This document shows positions 62,827-64,000 of a DNA stretch of 64,000 nucleotides, piece by piece. Source of the DNA: Gemmobacter megaterium. Lineage in GTDB: Bacteria; Pseudomonadota; Alphaproteobacteria; Rhodobacterales; Rhodobacteraceae. Every line of letters starts with the position of its first letter. Position 1 is the first letter of the stretch. The position numbers and the translations under genes were made by a program. The DNA is taken from positions 186,001-250,000 of the forward strand of contig NZ_FTOT01000005.1 in the NCBI RefSeq assembly GCF_900156815.1, in the 5' to 3' direction. The notes under the pieces were generated by a model. The model searched no databases and was not told where the DNA came from. It worked only from the letters and a program-made list of their open reading frames with translations.

Positions 62827-64000
62827 ATGTTCAACCGTCTGAAGTTCGCTGGCATCTCGGCCCTTGGGGTGTCGATGATGGCCGGCCTGCCCGCCTGGGC
62901 GCAGGAGGCGGCCGAAACCGCCGCCGCCGCTGTCCCGACCGATATGGTCTTCATCATGAACTCGCTGATCATGATCATCGGCGGGATCCTGGTGTTCTGG
63001 ATGGCTGCCGGATTTGCCATGCTGGAAGCTGGCCTGGTGCGGTCCAAGAACGCCACCATGCAGCTGATGAAGAACATCACCGTCTTTTCGGTCGCCTGCA
63101 TCATGTATTACGTGATCGGCTATTCGGTCATGTATCCGGGCGATGGCTGGATGATCCAGGGCATCCTGGGCGCGCTTGGCACCGCCCAACTGGAGGCCGT
63201 GGGCGTCGAAGTTGCGGGGCTGGATGACTACAGCTATGCCTCGACCTCGTCGGATTTCTTCTTCCAGGTCATGTTCTGCGCCACCACCGCCTCGATCGTG
63301 TCGGGCGCGCTGGCCGAACGCATCAAGCTGATCCCCTTCCTCGTCTTCACGCTGGTCCTGACCGCGTTGATCTATCCGATCCAGGCGTCCTGGAAATGGG
63401 GCGGCGGCTTTCTGGACGAGATGGGCTTTCTTGATTTCGCGGGCTCGACCGTGGTGCACTCGGTCGGCGGCTGGGCCGCTCTGGTCGGTGCGCTCATCCT
63501 CGGGCCGCGTCTGGGCAAGTACAAGGACGGTCGCACGATCGCAATGCCGGGCAACAACCTGGCGCTGGCCACGCTGGGCACGTTCATCCTGTGGATGGGC
63601 TGGTTCGGCTTCAACGGCGCCTCGCAACTGGCCTTCTCGTCGGTCGGAGACGCTTCGGACGTCGGCCGCGTGATGGCGAATACCAACGCCGCTGCCGCAG
63701 GTGGCGCCGTGGTAGCCCTGATCCTGACGATGGTGCTTTACAAGAAGGCCGATCTGACCATGGTGCTGAACGGCGCGCTGGCGGGCCTTGTGTCGATCAC
63801 TGCCGAACCACTGACCCCCGGACTGGGCGCCGCCACGCTGATCGGCGCTGTGGGCGGGGCAATCGTGGTCTTTGCGGTGCCGTTCCTTGACAAGCTCAAG
63901 ATCGACGATGTCGTCGGCGCGGTTCCGGTCCACCTGTTCGCCGGCATCTGGGGCACCATCGCCGTGGTGTTCACCAATGCCGATGCCTCGCTCTGGGTGC
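62827..64000 (+). CDS. amtB: Ammonium transporter AmtB, 3' end outside window
   Basis: Ammonium channel gated by GlnK. The first 391 residues are present. A cleavable signal peptide (about 1-25, ending AWAQ) is followed by a short acidic/Ala segment and the usual membrane helices. The GFAMLEAGLVRSKN stretch and both pore histidines (VVHSVGGW and PVHLFAGIWG) are in place. Co-transcribed with glnK. Confidence 0.96.
   Translation, partial: MFNRLKFAGISALGVSMMAGLPAWAQEAAETAAAAVPTDMVFIMNSLIMIIGGILVFWMAAGFAMLEAGLVRSKNATMQLMKNITVFSVACIMYYVIGYSVMYPGDGWMIQGILGALGTAQLEAVGVEVAGLDDYSYASTSSDFFFQVMFCATTASIVSGALAERIKLIPFLVFTLVLTALIYPIQASWKWGGGFLDEMGFLDFAGSTVVHSVGGWAALVGALILGPRLGKYKDGRTIAMPGNNLALATLGTFILWMGWFGFNGASQLAFSSVGDASDVGRVMANTNAAAAGGAVVALILTMVLYKKADLTMVLNGALAGLVSITAEPLTPGLGAATLIGAVGGAIVVFAVPFLDKLKIDDVVGAVPVHLFAGIWGTIAVVFTNADASLWV

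Overview
The window is a GC-rich alphaproteobacterial chromosome segment, most likely from a member of the Rhodobacteraceae (Rhodobacter/Paracoccus/Roseobacter relatives). The pointers are the long (Methanosarcina-type) SerC followed by SerA, a TRAP transporter, an exosortase E / VPEID-CTERM pair, the order ubiB-ubiE-mutM-enoyl-CoA hydratase-rpsT-dnaA, and glnK-amtB. Genes are packed tightly with many 1-4 base start/stop overlaps. I saw no tRNA or rRNA gene, insertion sequence, phage gene or CRISPR array.

Layout. 1-2.6 kb: end-truncated nucleoside hydrolase and a divergent secreted CAP-domain/RTX protein. 2.6-7.4 kb: serine biosynthesis (serB divergent from serC-serA, with a structured serC leader) and a metallophosphoesterase. 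7.4-16.2 kb: a catabolic island (Fe-alcohol dehydrogenase, aldehyde dehydrogenase, glutamine-synthetase-like ligase, TRAP transporter, N-formylglutamate-amidohydrolase-like enzyme, divergent RpiR regulator) that looks like gamma-glutamylation-dependent breakdown of an amino alcohol or amine. 16.4-24 kb: AEC transporter, S-formylglutathione hydrolase, a compact operon (YaiI-DMT transporter-HAD phosphatase-ornithine cyclodeaminase family), and a DUF1800/DUF1501 pair. 24-29.3 kb: leucine genes leuC-leuD-(membrane protein)-(EEP-family protein)-leuB on the minus strand. 29.7-30.6 kb: rsfS-rlmH. 30.6-35.4 kb: peptide-type ABC transporter without a binding protein, overlapping an aldehyde dehydrogenase. 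35.6-38.2 kb: lytic transglycosylase lipoprotein, exosortase E/CPBP protease, and its one small VPEID-CTERM substrate. 38.4-43.1 kb: phosphate transporter, NUDIX hydrolase, APH-family kinase, phospho-lyase-like class III enzyme, arfB. 43.2-49.1 kb: idi and an amine/polyamine-type cluster around an IclR regulator. 49.2-55.5 kb: FolM/FolB-like pair, ubiB-ubiE, membrane protein, mutM, enoyl-CoA hydratase, rpsT. 55.9-64 kb: dnaA (not followed by dnaN), Mn-dependent pyrophosphatase, serine dehydratase, a class A penicillin-binding protein, glnK and a truncated amtB.

Three things stand out. First, the complete exosortase E/VPEID-CTERM unit, whose predicted mature substrate is only about 25 residues and is preceded by a coupled 23-codon upstream ORF. 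Second, seven copies of a short conserved motif (core AGGrTATTyTGGkCAGAryGAA), each 23-71 bases past a stop codon and each in the orientation of the gene it follows. Third, two inferred amine pathways: the gamma-glutamylation island, and a kinase/phospho-lyase pair resembling the hydroxylysine or ethanolamine-phosphate phospho-lyase system. Functions come from protein-family recognition by eye; no searches were run.
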